Below, piece after piece: positions 46,006 to 55,814 of a stretch of 64,000 nucleotides of DNA; within the stretch, counting starts at the first letter, position 1; every line of letters begins with the position of its first letter. The DNA comes from Hibiscus mutabilis (Eukaryota; Streptophyta; Magnoliopsida; Malvales; Malvaceae). The notes beneath the pieces are model-generated. The model had not been told where the DNA came from. It saw nothing but the letters and a program-made list of their open reading frames with translations, and did not search any database. A program made the position numbers and the translations under genes. The stretch lies in contig CM033752.1 of NCBI GenBank assembly GCA_019671005.1, positions 16,740,001 to 16,804,000 of the forward strand, in the 5' to 3' direction.

Positions 46006-46007
46006 AA

Positions 46008-46113
46008 AAGCTGCAGATGCTGCTAAGAGTGCTATGGTCAGTATTATAGGACTTGATTCAAAAAAGGTTAAGCAATTATACGAAGCAACCAACCAAGAAT
46101 TTGATGTAGATGA
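46008..46113 (+). pseudogene. Malonyl-CoA:ACP transacylase (MCAT) exon fragment
   Basis: The plus-strand frame reads AADAAKSAMVSIIGLDSKKV and then KQLYEATNQEFDV before a TAG. Plant plastid MCAT, which loads malonyl groups onto acyl carrier protein in fatty-acid synthesis, has a closely similar segment. Only one exon-sized piece is present, preceded by an intron-like T-rich tract. The expected continuation (a VQIANYL-type stretch) is absent. It is a dead fragment, either a decayed duplicate or a captured exon. Confidence 0.6.
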
Positions 46114-46439
46114 ATAGGCTTTGAACATTGAGCATGCCACAATCATAATTGTTATAAAAAAATTCGTTGTTGCCATTGTATTGCTTCTTGCTGCCATACA
46201 CAAATTCTGTTTGTTTGGTATCCTTGAAACTCAAATCTTAGAATAAAAAAATCCAGTGACTGATGATTGTTTTATTATTTGGCAATCAGCTAAAATATAT
46301 TCCAAGTTTTTATACATTTTGTACATTTAAATTTTAGTCATTTTATATTTCAGATTTAAGAATTCGATTTTAATTGTTAATAATGTTAAAATTGTTTTGC
46401 TATGTCATTTTGAAATAAAAAATAGTAATTTGTAAATAA

Positions 46440-46804
46440 AATAGTAATTGCAAAAAGGCAAATTCACGACGTTTGTGGCAAAAACGCCACTAAATATCGC
46501 AATATCCCATCACATTTAGTGGCGTTTTGGTGAAAAACGTCACTATAACTCAACATTTAGCAGCGTTTCGAAATACAAACGACACTAAAAATAGGGTATT
46601 TAGTGGCAATTTGAATTACATACGTCGCTATAGAAATCGACCTTTTGCGGCGTTTTTTGTTCACAAAAGCCGCTAACTATTGCGACGTTAGATCTAGCAG
46701 GACTTATTGCGACACTTTTCCTAGCGACGAGAGGGTTTTAATGGTGCTTAAAAACGCTGCTATGGAACAAAAAAATGTCGCTAAAAACCTGTTTTGATGT
46801 AGTG
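46440..46804 (-). mobile_element. CACTA-type transposon terminus with subterminal repeats
   Basis: On the minus strand it begins CACTACATCAAAACAGG at 46804, matching the CACTA/EnSpm start. Subterminal words such as GCGGCGTTTTTTG, AGTGGCGTTTT and AACGCCGCTAAA-like forms recur in both orientations over about 350 bp. A matching second terminus was not found nearby, so this may be one surviving end or a short MITE derivative. Confidence 0.6.
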
Positions 46805-47029
46805 TTGTTAAATATTTGTAATAAGATTTTCACATGGTTGTGACTGAATAATAGTAGAAGAAACTTTTTATGTCATCACTTTCAGAACTACTGAAAGAAT
46901 TATCAATTTAAATATACTTATAAAAACAAAAGGAATAATTTTAGTTCAATTAAAACATATGAATTAAATCTAAATCAAATTAAACCATATTAACCAACTG
47001 CTAGTTGGTCTTGTGGGATGAGATACTAA

Positions 47030-47160
47030 ATTCTTTAAGCATGATCAGTGATTCGCATCCTGGCGTTATGAATAAAGTAAATTGGGTTGGGAGTGTCGCC
47101 CTCATAATGAACCTCTACAATACCCAATTTGGATTAATCAACTAATGAGTTGGATATCGA
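47030..47160 (+). mobile_element. SINE-like repeat, copy 1
   Basis: GTGATTCGCATCCTGGCGTT followed by ATGAATAAAGTAAATTGGGT and TACCCAATTTGGATTAATCA. It matches copy 2 at 48424-48545 over about 110 bp. The 5' part (A-box side) is missing or unrecognisable. It ends where the hAT-like element at 47161 begins. Confidence 0.5.
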
Positions 47161-47600
47161 TAGGGGTGAGTAAAACTTGACACGAAAAAACTGAATTTTT
47201 TACCCAACTCAACTCAAATCGTAATTTCATAAACTCGACACGACTCAAAAAATAAAATAAAGTTTTTTGTTATAAAATGAGACTTCGAATAACTAAATTT
47301 TTTTAATAATTAGTGGATCTATTTTCACGTTTGAGTCAAGTTCTTCAACTTTGTTTGATATATGTACATCACATATGAAAAAATATGAATATACATATAT
47401 ATATATATATATATATATGGTTAAAGAAAGTCGATTGAATTAGAACCAATTAGTATCATAACATTATAAATATTTATAATTAAATTTGAACAGAAAATTG
47501 AACATTTTAAGTCGAAAAATTTCAAATAAAGTTTGAAATAAGATTCATCAACTTGATGACTTGAAATTTTTTTACTCGATTCGATTGAATGCTTACCTTA
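47161..47600. mobile_element. hAT-like MITE
   Basis: It begins TAGGGGTGAGTAAAAC and ends GAATGCTTACCTTA, an imperfect inverted pair. Inside, ACTCAACTCAAATCG and CTCGACACGACTC near the left, and TTACTCGATTCGATTG near the right, give further inverted matches. An (AT)n run lies at 47396-47418. No transposase or exact target duplication was found. Confidence 0.4.
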
Positions 47601-47922
47601 AGTACCTACAGTTACCAAATAATAAACCATTTTTATATTCAATTTCACTCCAATGATGATAAGGTTTTTTTTGAACAATCACTACTTAGGAGAGGGGAAG
47701 GAGATATTTGCTAGTATTTAACTCACAACTTAGAAAAGAGGGAAATGTGTCAACTAAGAACTTTTAACCACCTACTCTAGAGATTGTTGACAAATTGAAT
47801 AAGTACTATGAAATTAAAGCTTATTTGAAATTGAGCGAAAGGGACAACTAATTTAAGACATTTTTATAACTAATCTGAAAACTTTTCCAGATCTATATAT
47901 ATACATACATACCCAGATTTGG
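47601..47922. other. Spacer, nothing recognised
   Basis: AT-rich, with only chance frames. Confidence 0.3.
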
Positions 47923-47923
47923 A

Positions 47924-47981
<58 letters not shown>
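47923..47981. repeat. (AAT)n microsatellite
   Basis: About 19 perfect AAT/TAA triplets. They create poly-isoleucine frames on both strands, which are not genes. Confidence 0.95.
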
Positions 47982-48320
47982 TTGAAAGAAGGGTTATGTG
48001 ATGAAGTCCATTGGTTGCCACTTGCCAGTTTCAATAATGGGGTATTGCCATGGTTGGTCCCTATTCTCATGTACCAACGAAGCCATAGCCTTTTTTCTTT
48101 TCAACATTCTCTCTCTCCATGAATCGTTATCGAATTCTACCTTCATCATCCAAAAACAATGGCTAATGGATGACCAGGAACAATATATGGGTGATAGAAT
48201 TTGCATGATCAGTAGCTATCTGCAACTTGCAGAGGGCAATTACAAACACTTGCTGTCAACACTCAACACTCTCCATTTGCAGCTATGCAGAAAGAGAATG
48301 CGTTATAGGCTACGTAGGCT
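47982..48320. other. Unassigned stretch open on both strands
   Basis: A 108-codon plus frame (47998-48324) and a 70-codon minus frame (48206-47994) overlap. Neither shows a known motif. Base composition is more balanced than in the surroundings, so a decayed exon is possible. Confidence 0.25.
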
Positions 48321-48550
48321 TTGAGCTTATAGCAGTGTGAGGGGATGGCTTGTGTTGTGGCCTTGTGGGTGTCAAATTCAAAGTATCCAAGACACAAAAG
48401 AAATGTTATTTGGAGATGCCTTAAGTAAGGTCAGGGTTCGAATTCTAACGTTGTGAATAAAGCAAATTGAGTTGGGAGGATTGCTACCATAATGGATATT
48501 TGTAGTACCCGATCCTGATTAATCAATCAATTAGTAGGATACAAGTGGTT
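48321..48550 (+). mobile_element. SINE-like repeat, copy 2
   Basis: It contains a Pol III B-box-like AGGGTTCGAATTCT (48430-48443), then GTGAATAAAGCAAATTGAGT and GTACCCGATCCTGATTAATC, shared with copy 1. A possible A-box region precedes it but is unclear. It ends before an A-rich tract at about 48552-48562. Confidence 0.5.
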
Positions 48551-48562
48551 AAAAAAAATATT

Positions 48563-49132
48563 ATTGCTTGAGCCGCTGGGAAACTCCATATAGTATAATG
48601 GAAGCTTTTCTGTTTGGACTTTAGACCACCAAAAAGGGCCACCACGTAACCCATGAGAATGATCATCTCCCTTTTTCCTTTTTTGGGGTCACTTTGTCAG
48701 AATATTCATGCTCCAATTTGGGTTTTCTGGTAATCAAACAGCCAATAAGATGGTGGTTTTATTGCTGCAGATAGGGTTGTTTAAGAGAAAATCATGGGTT
48801 GGTTGTTTTGATAATAAGGAATAGAGACAGCGGGAAATGTTGAACGAAAGCAGCTGCAAAGAATTTTCCTTTTTGGTTTCCGCGTGGAGTACGGTCCCAA
48901 AACTACCAAACATTTTTTTCTTCTCATTTTTCAAACATTTGGCAACCGACGTTTGAAGATTAATTATTCAGATATGTACATTTTGTTCATTCATAATCAT
49001 ATCTTATACGGAATTAGTTTACTATTAACATTAGGATTCGAGTTGCGACTCATTCAACTCATGATATCACTCTATGTCAAACCTATTACGTAGCTCTGTT
49101 CTGCCCCTTTCCACCACGCATTTCCTAATTAA
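48563..49132. other. Spacer, nothing recognised
   Basis: No gene or repeat family was identified. Frames of up to 69 codons look random. Confidence 0.3.
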
Positions 49133-49330
49133 AAATTGGATAAACCACAATGGTGACCACCAACTATGAGATAAGTCCTATTTTGACCATCGACCTATTA
49201 ATTTTGTCAATCAAATAATTAAAATACTATCAATTAAGTTACTAGTCGTTAAAACCTAACGGAGAGGCGACGTGATTGTTAGTGGAAATTGGTATAATTA
49301 CACATTCAATTCATATTACTTACGCGTCAT
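49133..49330. mobile_element. MITE-like element (taaac-ac family)
   Basis: It begins GGATAAACCACAATGGTGAC and contains AAACCTAACGGAGAGG. It is related to 24760-24985 and 1468-1800 by its start and by the 'gtcac' / 'cgttaa' order. Ends are not exact. Confidence 0.45.
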
Positions 49331-49394
49331 CATCTGATTAGAGGATTTTTTACTCTTAATTTTAATTTATTTTATTTAATAATTTTCATCCAAT

Positions 49395-49530
49395 CACATG
49401 TCACCAGCTAATCCATTGGATTGTTGTTGAAAATTTAAAGAGAATAATGAGTGTAGATGACAGATCGAACCTGGACTTTGGCGTGCAAAGGTAATGCGCA
49501 AACAACTAAGGCTAGTTAGTATTGTTTTTA
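49395..49530 (-). mobile_element. Possible tRNA-derived SINE
   Basis: On the minus strand CCAGGTTCGATCTGTCA carries a good Pol III B-box (GGTTCGATCT). It is preceded by GCGCATTACCTTTGCACGCC and by AGTTGTTTGCG, which may contain a decayed A-box. No second copy was seen in the window. Confidence 0.3.
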
Positions 49531-50299
49531 AAAAGTACGGTAGAAAAGAACGGTTGAGAAGTGTATTTGGATTTTTTTTATTTAAGATATAAGTGTTTAG
49601 TATTGCTATCAAAAAGTACTTTTTGAAAAAATAAATGACTATTTTCGACATGATATTGTAAGTTTATATATATATATATATATTAAAATAATACTCAAGT
49701 TCTTTTGTAACACCCTCGACCCGGATGTCACATCTGGGCCCCAAGTCTAGCCCATTACAACAAAATTTTGACCTAGTTTAGCCCAATCCACAAATTAGTT
49801 ATTAAAATCCATTTGATTTCAAACCCAAAATACATAATGAATATTTAAAACATATAAAGTGGAGCTCCTTTGAAATTACATAAACAAAACATTTGACTCG
49901 ATCATTTTGAAGTTCCAAATACAATATACAATGTACAATAGGTTTCTACGAATACATAGCCCAAAGATCTAAGTATTGTACTCTGAAGAATCAAGGCGCT
50001 GGAATCCTCTACTGATGGTGCTCCTCCAAGAACAAGCCAAACCTTCTAACCTACGAACGAAAACAACGATTCCGAACGTTGAGCTAACAAAGCTTAGTGG
50101 ATACGCAACCACTCGACCATGCTTCAGGTGAATCATAATTAAGAGCATGCTATGAGACACGATATCAAGATAAGATAAAGCAATGGAGCTACCATAACTG
50201 CCTAAGCACGTGCTATGCACAAATCATATCACAACAACATAAACACGTCAATAAACAAACCAAGAGTGAGGTCCAATGTCACCCGACACTGGGAGATCC

Positions 50300-50500
50300 A
50301 CCCATGCTCGAAATCTCACATTGAGCTGGTCCAAATCTCACATCGAGCAATATACTCAGAATCTCACATTGAGTCTTCGCTCGAAATCTTGCATCGAGCG
50401 GGGCTCAGAATCTCGCATCGTGCAAATATCATCATCCGGAATCTCGCATCGGATGGCCTTCATTTCATCACTCGGAATCTCACATCGAGTGGTCTTCTTG
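50300..50500. repeat. GAATCTCRCATCGAG tandem units
   Basis: About seven units of 25-40 bp share (T/C)GGAATCTC(G/A)CATCGAG. CTCGNAATCTCGCATCGAG is a partial palindrome (CTCG...CGAG). The same series lies in the other LTR at 56415-56590. Confidence 0.75.
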
Positions 50501-50852
50501 TGTTGCAACACTCACTCATTGGGTATCTAGATCCCACCAAACAAAGACACTAACCAAACAGGTGCCCTACCTGGCACGTAACCATACATGATCCACCACG
50601 GATCCATACAAGTGCCCTACCTGGCACAAAACCACAATCGATCCACAATGGATCCCTAGAATTTGCTAACATAAGCAATTCACTTTCGTTTAGACTCTCA
50701 TTTAGCCAATTAATTCACATCAAAGATTAGAAGCACACTATCTTGATTTTACCATTCATTTTATGTCATAAGAGACTCATTAAGACCTTAGCCACGATTT
50801 ATAGGACTCCTGAACATAAACTCAATTTCTTGGGCAGATTTCCCTGTGAGGA

Positions 50853-51236
50853 TCGATACACCTATGTGGGTATCGGTAATCCCATCACTGTATTGGTACT
50901 CCTATACGAGTACCAATACCCGCATTAGGTTCAAAAGAATTGAACCCTCAAGCCGTACCGATATGCCCTATTTTGTATCGATACCCATTATCAGTACTCG
51001 AATCGCCCTGTACCGATCTTCACCCGTACTATACTACCGATACTCGAAAGCCTTTCCAAGCAATATAACAGTGAGTACCGATACGCGTTGCACGTATCAG
51101 TACACTAATTCACCACTGAAATTCTCAATATGCTTGGAGTACCGATACATGGTAAGCCGTACCAGTACTTCCTTCACGACTCATATTCTTTAGCATGAAG
51201 GCATACCGATATGCACCTATCCCGTATCGGTACGCG
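50853..51236. repeat. Cluster of GTACCGATAC / GTATCGGTAC motifs
   Basis: At least ten words such as GGGTATCGGTA, GAGTACCGATACGCG, CACGTATCAGTAC and CCCGTATCGGTACGCG occur in both orientations over 380 bp. The paired LTR has the matching cluster at 56935-57345. Confidence 0.8.
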
Positions 51237-51968
51237 AACCTAGATTTTGAAACCTGGAGTTCGAGATTTCATCATTCTGACCCTTAACCTACATGGTTAA
51301 GCCCCAAATTGATCCTACAAGTTATGATGAGTTATTAAGTGAGTTTCTATCCTTTTTTACCCTTAAACATCATCAAATATAGATATACCTTTGATGACCC
51401 ACTAAGATCTAAATTACCAAAACATCATATATCAAGCACACATACCAAAATGATGATGCACATGAACACACAGAAGTTAGAAGTGTACTAACCGTGGATT
51501 TAAGCTGATGAAGAAGCCTGTAAGCATCCACTCTCATTCTCCCTCTTCCAAACCCCTCTACACCTCTCATTCTACCATTTCAAACCACATTTACATTAAA
51601 AGATAGCCCTTAAGCTGTTGTACAACTTCCTCTTCACACCCCATCCTAGATTCACTCTCAAAATTCTAAAGATTGGACCTTGAACTATCAAAGTTTGAAG
51701 GAAGAAAATGAGGGTAAGAGAAAGATGAGACAAGGGGACAAGAATGATTTTATAATCCTCTTTTATATAGAAAATTAAACTCCCACCAGCTCTCCCTTTT
51801 CTCCCAACCATACTTACCATTTTAGCCTTCATAAAATCCACCCCAAACCAAGCCCAAAACTTTCCTCAATTCCAACAAGGCTTCAACTAGCCCAACCACA
51901 AGGCCCACGCACGAAGCCCGCGCTCCCGATAAACCCGACTCTTGGATTCTAAAATCCAGGTCATTACA

Positions 51969-53980
51969 ATTCTTCCCTCCTTAAAGAAAATTTCATCCTC
52001 AAAATTTAAATAAGGGAAGAAGATGATACTGCCGAAGATCCAACCATCTTTTCGATCATGTATGCCCACGGCACCTAAGTTCTCTACAAAACCTTCTTAA
52101 CCAAAACTCTTAACATAAATTCTCAACTTTTTACAAGGCTTCTCAACAAAATATTCCCAACGTCCGGAACAACACTTATATAGAACCTGAAATAGATCAA
52201 CCAAAGATAATCTCAACAACATTGCTGAACATCGGCACGCTGAATTTACTTCGGGTGAGTCACAACTCAGCGAACAAACCTCTCTACCAACACTCATGTT
52301 TTCCAAAACTCTTGAACTCAACCCTTATCTGTGTCCATAAAGCGACACTTCTTCAAGGCATAACGCAAGGTACTTCTTGGTATGGCAACACCATAACCCC
52401 ATGTTCAAAACAAGTAGACCCTATCAATTGATCTCTATCGTCAATCTAACATGAAAATACAACCTCTTTCACAACTTGGTTAACTAATACAGAACTTAAC
52501 ACCTCATTTACCTGAACCCACTATGACATAAGCAGATGCAAATCCACGATCAAGCCATTATACTAGCCAAGCCACTTCGATTCCAAAAGAAAATTGTTAC
52601 CACAACCAAGCTCTACTAGGGATCAAACCACCAAACTGTCCTCAAGAGTCTGAACACTTTCTTTCACTCCCAACCACCGAATTCTGACTAGCGTTGGTGC
52701 TAAAACTTTAGCAAGTCCTCTAAGATTCCTAATGGTTCTCCCAACACAACTTATTACAACACAAGAATTTGATTCCATACAACTTTAAGCAAAACCCACA
52801 TTTCTCTGAAGTTATTCAGAACATCTTTACATTTTCACCATGCATGAAAACAATCCATCTCAAACCCAAATAAGCAACCCTCTATTCATCAAACTTAAGA
52901 TTATCTCGACACATTCGTAAGTCCAAAACACTTTTCAACTTGCCCTTAGAGTTAAAACATCGCATCAAACCCCAAATTTTTAACACCATTTCTCCTTAAC
53001 CTTTAACTTACGAGACCACTATCCTGAACAATCTTACGGGAAGTCTTCAATATCAATAAGATCATCAGCCCTGAAAAATAAATACTCGCCTTCCATTGTT
53101 ATACATCGACCCACAATAGCTAACACCATTATATCTCGCTATACCAACATAAGCACATCCCAAGGTGAACCCCTTGGCGACATCGCCCGCGCCCCCTCCT
53201 CTACCAAGGAGTCCTTACACAAGAGGTTCGGTAGATATCAGACCACAAGGTGATGAACACTTAATACCAAACTCAACACATCCCTTATCATGGGCACTAC
53301 TCCACGATCAAGAGGTTATCCCGCTCAACCCTCGAAGAGCACCTCGATATCTACTTGCACGTCCACCGCTCTAAACCACAGGCTCTCACCCTTGCGTCAA
53401 CTACGCGAACTAATAACGTCTTGCAACCTACACGGTCTTCTTCAACTAGCATCACATAAGCACAACACATAAGCTGAAGAGATAGGATTTATTCACATAC
53501 AATACTGACAAACTGGTTCATTCTAAACTCCAACTTTGAGATTTTTGCTTGGAAACCAAGGCACCCCTCGCACTCACGTGACCAACCCGTACCAAGGGTA
53601 AGTCTAAAAATTCTATAGGGACTGTTACTCTAAACCATACACACCACCCACGGTGGAACCTTTACTTACCAACACTTACCAATCCATTAATTTACCAAAC
53701 TAATATCAACCTCGGGGAAACTTATCATAGAACTTGCTCAATAAAATCTCTACCAAGGTAAGAATAAGAAATCAAACTGCCATCAAGAAACTGAAAAGCA
53801 CAATGGGACCAAATCATTTAACACACTCTCGGTAACAAGCTTGTCATTTCTGGTATGAACAATATATTGTTTAACAAAAGCTCGTGCAATGACTCTAACT
53901 ATAGATCTCACCTAACCTCCATCCTGATACTTCAACAACAACCCAACACCACTTATCGAAGAACCTTGACTATGCCCAGA
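51969..53980 (-). mobile_element. Interior of the Gypsy element, pol region not recognisable
   Basis: This lies downstream of gag in the element's orientation, where protease, RT and integrase should be. Frames are under 85 codons. I could not identify RT (YxDD), RNase H or integrase motifs. Either the region has decayed or the element never carried a full pol. Confidence 0.5.
51970..51983 (-). other. Polypurine tract
   Basis: On the minus strand AAGGAGGGAAGAA lies immediately before the left LTR, as required to prime plus-strand synthesis for a minus-oriented element. Confidence 0.75.
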
Positions 53981-54530
53981 AAAAGTCAACCTCACGACTA
54001 AACTGGTAAATACTCATCCACAATTGAGCAGTCCTTTTCCATGTGACCCGATGTCTGGCACTCATAACAAATTCCCCAAGCAAGAAACATACCTCAAGGT
54101 GATGTCAACCACAAGGCTCACGAACCGGTGGGAAAGACACTAGGGCTGAACCATCAACACTCTCCATTATAGAAGAAATCGATAAGCCCTATACAAAACC
54201 CTCAATTTAGATTTTTGACCAATCCTTAGCTGATCTAAAGAAACTCTTTTTTTTCTTTTTTTTTGATCCGTTCAAAGCACAAACCCTCCCCTCTTAAGGG
54301 CCTGAGAAGAATCTTATGATATTCTAATTTCCCTAAAATACGGTCTATAAAATCCTCAACAGACTTAATGTTGGCTCTAAGGTCATTCGAGTGCTTCGTA
54401 CTAACGACTGAATCAGAGAATATCCTAGGTAAAATTGTTGTCCCGTGCATCAATATGTCAAATTCGAATCCACATCTAACCTCAACCACCTTTACTATTC
54501 GATAGCAACAAACTTCGGGCATAACAACTC
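53981..54530 (-). pseudogene. Gag remnant with CCHC zinc knuckle
   Basis: On the minus strand CYECQTSGHMEKDC (within 54072-54020) satisfies the retroviral CX2CX4HX4C zinc knuckle, which binds genomic RNA in nucleocapsid. A 95-codon frame at 54522-54235 upstream may be part of the same gag. Stops interrupt the region. Its orientation agrees with the PBS and PPT. Confidence 0.6.
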
Positions 54531-55797
54531 AATCGTAAAAAAATCTCATACCCAACACTGTTTGACACCTTAAATCGAATGCAAGAACTGATCCCTCATC
54601 TTCTTCATAAGAGCCTCACTGCCATACCTTTTTCCTGACTCACCCAAGGGACATCCCACGTTGAGAAAACAAGCTGTGGTCCTAACTCTACGGTCTCTCA
54701 CCATTCGTATGCATTGCCTTTAAGAAAAAGATGATACAATTAGGATTTCCTTAAGACTATTCCATGTCGTCCTCATATCCCTATGAGTGTTTCTTAACCA
54801 TCGATCTGATTGATCAGGTTATCCTTTCTCAACTCTTTTTACTATACTTAGATTCGTAACAATAATGCTCCTCCCATTAAAAGAACATGGCTCTCTTCAT
54901 GACTCTGCTTGGTTAATTGCGTCGTTAACCAAACTAGTCTGAATCACATTCATAAGATGGTAGTTTGTCTTTCCCATTACCCTGGGTTTGGTTCCCCCGA
55001 AACCTCAAAGCTTCCAACACTACACTTGTCATCTCAAGATGGCTCATGACCAAAAAACAACCGGTGGCTCATTTATAATACAACTCCATTGTATCTGTCA
55101 ACCACGTATTCTCAAGCCTTACTCAAGCATCGCCTCGCGCAAAACCCACGATGTCCTTCCAGCCACTACTATAAAAAACATCAACAAGCATACCTTGCTC
55201 GAGATCTTAGGGCATTCAACTTACTAAGAATGTACTTGAAACCTCACAACCATCATGTACCTCTCCATATTAGACGAAAACGTAAATATGCCAGGCGTGC
55301 TACATCCCACAATTAAGGTTCACCTACTACGAATGATGAGACCCCCGATCGACACTCTACCACTGGTCAATCAAAAGTAGGTCATATTATTCGTTCCATA
55401 AGGGTCGTCTACCAACACGTAGAATATCACCACCGAAGGTTCTCACCATAAATTCAAGGCTTAAAGGTAACTTACGGAACATAACCATGATTACTTCTCA
55501 AGCGATGGGATGAGGGCGCACCCTCAACTCCTCCATTCCTTCATAAACACAAGCTTAACGTCTGAGATAACTCCGATCTCAAAATCATTCTCGAAGAAAT
55601 CAACCAACATTACAACCCTTATGACCTCGATCAAATCTATCTTAATGTCACAACTAACGGCACACGCGAACACATGGCACACCATCTAGATTACAATCTT
55701 AAAAGAGTACAACTTAGACACACGGGCTCGTATTCGCTAGACACCTATTCATGACTCCTAACCGCCCTAGGGTTTTCTGAGAACCGGCTAAACCTAG
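54531..55797 (-). mobile_element. 5' interior of the Gypsy element (decayed gag)
   Basis: This is the region between PBS and the zinc knuckle, where gag should begin. Only short broken frames remain, and no motif was identified. Confidence 0.4.
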
Positions 55798-55809
55798 GCT
55801 CTGATACCA
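55798..55809 (-). other. Primer-binding site, initiator tRNA-Met type
   Basis: On the minus strand TGGTATCAGAGC, the standard site complementary to the 3' end of initiator tRNA-Met, lies five bases inside the right LTR. It fixes the element's orientation as minus. Confidence 0.9.
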
Positions 55810-55814
55810 CTAAA

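Larger units (their letters stand above)
49706..51968 (-). repeat. 3' LTR (minus orientation) of the Gypsy element
   Basis: It begins TGTAACACCCTCGACCCGGA and ends AGGTCATTACA. It holds GAGCTAACAAAGCTTAGTGG (50081-50100), a series of GAATCTCGCATCGAG-type units (50300-50500), two GTGCCCTACCTGGCAC units (50565, 50611) and a GTACCGATAC cluster (50853-51236). Confidence 0.8.

Noticed and set aside
47870..48122. Frames with poly-isoleucine stretches
   Set aside because: They are translations of the (AAT)n microsatellite; the same applies to the ATT-derived frame at 21023-21262.
49969..50220. 83-codon minus frame matched by a 73-codon frame at 56109-56330
   Set aside because: The two frames are similar only because they are the same place in two LTR copies. 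No protein family is recognised and there is no sign of translation.
53290..53472. Plus-strand words reminiscent of the Gypsy RT 'EEHL' region
   Set aside because: They are on the wrong strand relative to PBS, PPT and zinc knuckle, with no neighbouring RT motifs; treated as chance.
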